Source of the DNA: Trachelipus rathkii
Taxonomy: Eukaryota > Arthropoda > Malacostraca > Isopoda > Trachelipodidae
Length of the DNA: 26,167 bases
Assembly: GCA_015478945.1 (NCBI GenBank)
Contig: JABUQX010088748.1
Coordinates: 10,001-36,167 of the forward strand
Direction of reading: 5' to 3'
Shown here: positions 21,242-26,167 of the stretch, piece by piece
Layout of the letters: each line of letters starts with the position of its first letter
How positions within the stretch are numbered: the first letter of the stretch is position 1
Notes under the pieces: generated by a model
Told to the model about the DNA's origin: nothing
Database searches by the model: none
What the model saw: only the letters and a program-made list of their open reading frames with translations
Made by a program: the position numbers and the translations under genes

Positions 21242-21620
21242 TTAATTTTGATAAAGGATATTTAACACGGCAATATAGTATGAGGTGGCTCGGAGCCGAT
21301 ACGTATTATTGAACACTAAGGTGGGAGGACGATTTCTTACCATACTACCCGTAGGGGAGGGACGTAGTGAAACCACTACCGCGACCATACTCATACATGT
21401 ACACACAATATATAGACTAAAAGAGGTAGCGGGAGTCACGGGACGTGAGCTCCTCCTCTCTGGAGAGGTGGTAAGGTTTTAGGTCACATAAAGACGAACA
21501 GAAGTTCCTCCCATAGGGACACGCGCCGATGAGACCAAATGCACACAGAACTTTCCATGACATGATTCATTTTCAAATCCTGACTACTCCGATCGTGTGT
21601 ATATATTGATTGCTCTTGGG
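21242..21620. other. GC-rich island with four short hairpins
   Basis: GC reaches 28 of 60 bases at 21301-21360 and 35 of 60 at 21421-21480. Four perfect inverted repeats lie within 182 bases: GGCTC-G-GAGCC (21287-21297), GTAGTG-AAAC-CACTAC (21364-21379), TCACG-GGA-CGTGA (21436-21448) and CCTCTC-TG-GAGAGG (21455-21468). Overlapping 65-codon frames exist on both strands (21242-21439 minus, 21285-21482 plus); neither has a recognisable domain, and opposing frames of this size are expected where stops are scarce. The hairpins raise the possibility of a structured RNA or an inserted element. I cannot match it to tRNA, rRNA or a known snRNA. Confidence 0.5.
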
Positions 21621-24473
21621 GCTTTACTATACATGAGCTCCTTATGGTAATAGAATTAAAAAGAGAAAGACAGAATTAATTAGATTAGACAAAAGAGTGT
21701 CACTAATATGATAAGTATTCCAAAAGCACACATGTAAAATCAAGGGATAACAATGCTCCAAGAATAGATGATCTCGTATGATTAAGATTTGACGAGCTTT
21801 ATATCGACATTATTACCTAAACACCTGTTTGGCTTTATATGATTTCAGTAATATTAATTTTTACACTCAATGTTGTCCTTATCTTTATCACATATTGTTC
21901 ACTCTAGGCATTCTCAATAGTGAGAATTCCGATAATTCGTCAGCTAGCTATGGTAGAACGTCTATATTTGCAGGAGCTCTTTAAGGTTCATATACCTTGA
22001 TTCCTAAGGATATCATTTAAAAGAATTATATTCTATTGCTGTTATTTTTATGATGCTCTAATTTACTATACTAGACGCAATTCAAACGTTCGAATACCAG
22101 ATATAGGATGCCGAGCAATTTAGTACTCAGCACATTCCGAGCATATTAGCACTTGTCTGTCTCTTTGCTCAGCCTGTTGGCCTAGTTGTCTGATTGTCAT
22201 ATTGAGATAATTATGAGTTGCTCAGATGCATTTAAACCTATAAGTATGTCATCGATCTATGATATTATTAGTACATTACGTTAGTATTGGTACAGTAGGG
22301 CTTAGTAAGAAAATTAAAACATAATTTAAGCAATTTCTTAAGATAACGCATATAAGGCTTTTAATTAGTACAATAATTTTGGTTTTCATAAAGCTTACTC
22401 TTATAAGAGATATTATATCTTAAAAGGAATTAAAAGATGTGTAAAGAAATAGAATGGAATGTAGTCATGAGTATCCATGGCATGGTGATAATATACATAT
22501 TTAATAGGTCATTAATGAGAGAATTAACAGAGATATCAATTAGGTTACCGAGTTGACATCTATTATATATGAATTAATTTAGTTGAATCTACTCTCTCGA
22601 TATAGATCTTATTTACTTATGAAGCTATCCACTTAGCATAATGAGTAGAATAAGTTATATAACTATCGGATGTTTCCGAAATTTTCTAAGAAATTGCTCA
22701 TCTTTGATAATGACTCGAAATATTGGTAGAATGAATATTTTAATAACGATCTCTAACACATTATCAAATAGCTTGCAAAGAAAGAAAACAAAATTTAAGC
22801 TTGAAACAATTAATCTACTGATAACTTGGGTTTTTCAATATTCTCATAAAGAATATAAATTGCCAATCTTAAATTCTATCAGACACCTACATATAAGAAC
22901 TATGCCACACAAGGTGTATTTTTTAGATATTAAGCATCTAACGCTCTGGGAGAATAAGTATTATTAAAGTATACCACACCTGAACCAGAAAAAATTCCCG
23001 GTGAAAATTTCTGTCAGATGCTAACCAGGAAGTCCGTTCTGTTGAGGTTTAGTATAGAGGTAAGAGAATCTCAAGAATGATCATATAACGAGTGAAACTG
23101 AAATATAGAGATATAAACTGCAATATATATTTGTTGGAATTAAAATCAATAGACAATGTGGAACAGAAGGAGACAATCTATCACGTAGAGAGGCGCGCTA
23201 TCCATTTATTCAATGTAATTACAAGCATGTTTGTCGTGTAGTGATCTAAGGCCTACGAGATATGGTACACGAAGTATAACAATGTCTAGCTATAGGTGAC
23301 ATAAGAGCAGACGTAAGATTAAATAGTAATAATTAATAAAATATATAGTTCTATGACTATAGCTGATACGTGCATTTGATCATGTCATACCTTAACTGAT
23401 ACTTTATGCTGAATGATTATTTCACGAATCTCTAACGTATTACCTAAGGTTTAAGTACAATATTATATATGATCTTGACTCAGTAATTGATTATATGTTT
23501 ATTATTTAATAGTTGAAGTTTACCCCGTATTGGGCTAGACTCTCACAAAAATACTATAGAAATAGTAGGACAAGCTAAGGAAAAAGATATCTCAAAAAGT
23601 TATGTGTCCTAGATCAATAAGATATGTGGCTAATCTCACGAATAGATATTATGATCTTATGGCTTAGAAAAAATATATATTATATATCAGTGTTTAATGA
23701 AGTGCCTAGCGAAAATTATACTGCATCCAGCCAGCCGTACTAATAAAACAGGAAATAGATACAGGCTCCACTAGTCATTAGAACATCTGGACATACTATT
23801 ATTAAAACCATACGATGATTAAGCAAAAAACACATATACTTTAACTAAATAAAATTCTCATTGAGAGAAAAAGATATGCAAACGAAATCTATGTATAAAA
23901 ATATACTACTTAAATAATGAGTACAGTATGATCTTCTACATAAGTCTATGATCTACTTATATCACATGTAATTAACGTCAAATTAATAACGTATTATAGC
24001 AGACATATTGATGAGAATCTTTACCATTTATCTATCCTTTATAATAGTAAGAATAAGTCAATTAGGACTTATAATTATAAGGTGTAATAATTTCATGGAA
24101 TAAAACATATAGAAACGCAGACGTAAACTGTGGAAACGTTATTTTTGATGGCCAATAGCATCGACTACAAGAAGACATATCTCTATTGAAAGTCATTTTG
24201 ACATAATATATATATTCAATAATATTTTTTGTTTAGTTTTTTTTATTTAATTAATTCAACTGATATATAGTAAATAAAATATAATATTTATAATATCGGT
24301 GACTACAATCAAAATAAAAGAAAATGAGTATCAGTGCAACACTACTATTTACATATTATTTGGAATTATTAATAATAACAGTCATTAAACAAAAGAATTT
24401 AAAATAATAGTAGAATATTTATTTTATCAAAGAAGTAAACGCACAGCATGAGAATAAAAGATATACTGAGCAC
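21621..24473. other. A/T-rich non-coding DNA, no gene supported
   Basis: About 2.85 kb of complex low-GC sequence. The only frame of note is an ATG frame of 108 codons at 22641-22967 (+), rich in Ile, Asn, Lys and Leu as expected from composition, with no recognisable motif. By a rough stop-codon estimate such a length is expected about 0.5 times by chance across six frames, so I do not call it. I see no tandem repeats, RNA genes or element ends. Confidence 0.6.
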
Positions 24474-24770
24474 AGCAGAGAGAGAGAGAGGAGAGTAGAG
24501 AGAGAGTAGAGATAGAGAGAGAGAAATGAGAAAGAGAGAGTTCAGAAAATAATATTTATGAGAACATAATCACTGCTAAGAAGTCTGTGAGAGGTTTCTC
24601 CGCTAAGCCAATTTAGAAGAAGCAGAGGCGGAGTGAGAGATGTAGGAAGAAGGAGAGAGATGCGAGGAGGAGATGACGGAGGGGAGAGAGATGAAGTATC
24701 GAGAGAGAGAGAGTAGAGAGAGAGAGCTGAGAGAGAGCAGACCGACGCAGAAGAGAGAGAGTAGTGATGA
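24474..24770 (+). repeat. Imperfect (GA)n polypurine tract
   Basis: Two GA-rich blocks (about 24474-24540 and 24615-24770) joined by about 75 bases of ordinary A/T-rich DNA. Purines are on the plus strand, the opposite orientation to the CT tract at 9050-9726. The minus-strand frames here (24542-24871 and 24613-24852) give Ser/Leu-rich peptides that are products of the repeat. Triplex formation is possible in the purer blocks. Confidence 0.93.
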
Positions 24771-25438
24771 AATGCAGAGATTGATAGGAAATAAATATTT
24801 GAGTCATAATTTGTAGCTTTATGGATATCTGAGAACATGAGGTTGTATACATGTACTAAGAACTCTTTCACTCAAAAATTCAAAACGACAAAATTTCAAG
24901 GCATATCACAGCTACCATCTCTATCATTTTCATAAACTATGCACTAGTATATTTATACTTAGTCATCAAATCTGTCATTTATAAGTATGGGAAGTTTCAT
25001 GAACAATAGTTATTTGCACGCCCAAGGTGCGTTGAATTTAAGCCACGAACTCGACAACCGTGAGAAGACACGACCCGTTACGAGCAAAAAAAAACAACTA
25101 AAAAACACGAAACACAAGAACAAACAACAAAGTTGGCCACATAAGAAAAAGAGAAAAATATAATAGAGAAAGAATATATTATAAATTCTTTGGTTATCGA
25201 GAATGTCATATAATAGAAGAAAAGCCGGTAAAGCCCTAGTACTATTATTATTAATTTATTTGTCCGAGTATTCTTTCTATATCACGCTTTTTAAGAATAT
25301 CAATCAGTATTATTTTTCTGTTACTTTGCGGTGTGTACACACTTAAACCACTTAGTTACTCAACTTCTCCTGTTATAACGATTTTCCTTCAGTTTTGCAT
25401 GAGATAAGACATCTTTAAATTTGTTCATGGTAAAAATA
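24771..25438. other. Spacer with A-rich patch
   Basis: About 670 bases without a gene. 25083-25130 is A/C-rich and nearly free of T, beginning with an A run and continuing with AAC/ACA motifs. A small GC-richer patch (25015-25085) precedes it. No element ends or RNA gene are visible. Confidence 0.6.
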
Positions 25439-26051
25439 TGTAGTTATATAATATATATATTAATATTATATATCATTATAATATATAATTGATATATATA
25501 TCATATTATAATATTATTATATTCTCAAATTCTATAATATATATAATAATATTATTATATTATATTACATATATATTAACTAATATATAATTAATATATA
25601 TATATAAATTTATATATATAAATATTAATATAATAATAATATATTAATGTCTAATATTTAGCGATCGATATATATAATATATTATAACTTATGATATATA
25701 TATAATTATATTATATATAAATATAGTATATATTATATATATATATATAATAATTTTATTCTATTATATTATATTTTAATATATATATATAGTATTAATA
25801 TATATAATATAATATAATATTAATTAATATATATTTATATATATTTTATAACTATATATAATTACTATAATATATTATTATATATTAATATGTATATATA
25901 TTAATATTATATTATGATAATATATAATTATATAATTAATTATAAATAGTATAATATTTAATAAAATTAAAATATTTAACACTATAATATATTTAATATT
26001 AATATAATAAAAATATTTTTTATATATATTCTATTACTAACTCTCAATGGC

Positions 26052-26089
<38 letters not shown>

Positions 26090-26167
26090 AATAATATATA
26101 TAATTAAATATATTATAATTATATATAATTAATCTTAATATTATAATTATAATGTATATATATATAT
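25439..26167. repeat. TA-rich array at the right edge
   Basis: About 730 bases of nearly pure A/T with TA, TTAA and AATA steps. It runs to the last base and so continues outside the window. A short island near 26030-26055 contains CTCTCAATGGCG, followed by one of the purer TA runs (26055-26084). No gene is present. Confidence 0.95.

Noticed and set aside
21242..21482. Overlapping 65-codon frames on both strands
   Set aside because: Opposing short frames are expected in a GC-richer patch with few stops. Neither has a recognisable motif.
22641..22967. 108-codon ATG frame on the plus strand
   Set aside because: About 0.5 frames of this length are expected by chance at this composition. Its amino acids reflect the A/T bias, and no domain, splice context or promoter is visible.
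24542..24871. 109-codon minus-strand frame
   Set aside because: It is largely translated from the GA tract and is a product of the repeat, like the CT-tract frames.

Overview
This window looks like non-coding nuclear DNA from a eukaryote. It is very A+T-rich and dominated by degenerate (TA)n microsatellite arrays. It also carries a long (CT)n tract, a matching (GA)n tract, short-period tandem repeats and fragments of repetitive elements. I see no ribosome binding sites, operons, compact gene packing, rRNA or convincing tRNA, so a bacterial or phage source is unlikely. The repeat profile would suit an SSR-rich invertebrate such as an arthropod, but that is inference only. No taxonomic marker gene is present.

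Layout: TA arrays alternate with more complex islands. Positions 1-2632 hold four TA arrays separated by small islands; one island carries two clusters of an 8-bp GATCTATT repeat and another carries two strong hairpins. Positions 2633-4816 are A/T-rich DNA with a 54-bp tandem duplication. Positions 4817-5556 form a diverged, near-complete palindrome, best read as a foldback or MITE-like element. Positions 5557-7410 are unremarkable. Positions 7411-9866 hold TA arrays around a C-rich, G-poor island (7953-8735) and a roughly 680-bp CT tract (9050-9726). Positions 9867-12890 are A/T-rich DNA with a double hairpin, an 8-bp-period minisatellite and one weak candidate small secreted ORF. Positions 12895-13575 are TA arrays and 13576-17320 show little. 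Positions 17325-20025 are mostly TA arrays, the longest being 18656-20025. A probable short retroposed insert with a 21-A tail and 9-bp flanking repeats follows at 20069-20206. A GC-rich island with four perfect short inverted repeats lies at 21242-21620. Positions 21621-24470 show little, a GA tract lies at 24474-24770, and the window ends inside another TA array.

Genes: I cannot support any conventional protein-coding gene. The longest non-repetitive open frames are about 108-111 codons. With stop codons at roughly 8% per codon in such A/T-rich DNA, a rough estimate gives about 0.5 frames of that length by chance over six frames. The longer frame at 9343-9759 is read straight through the CT repeat. 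The features therefore describe repeats and structured islands rather than a pathway. The most interesting items are the palindromic element, the probable retroposed insert, the GC-rich hairpin island and the two unrelated 8-bp tandem repeats. Irregular repeat units and TA arrays at both ends of the window also raise the possibility of imperfect long-read consensus, so exact repeat lengths should not be trusted.
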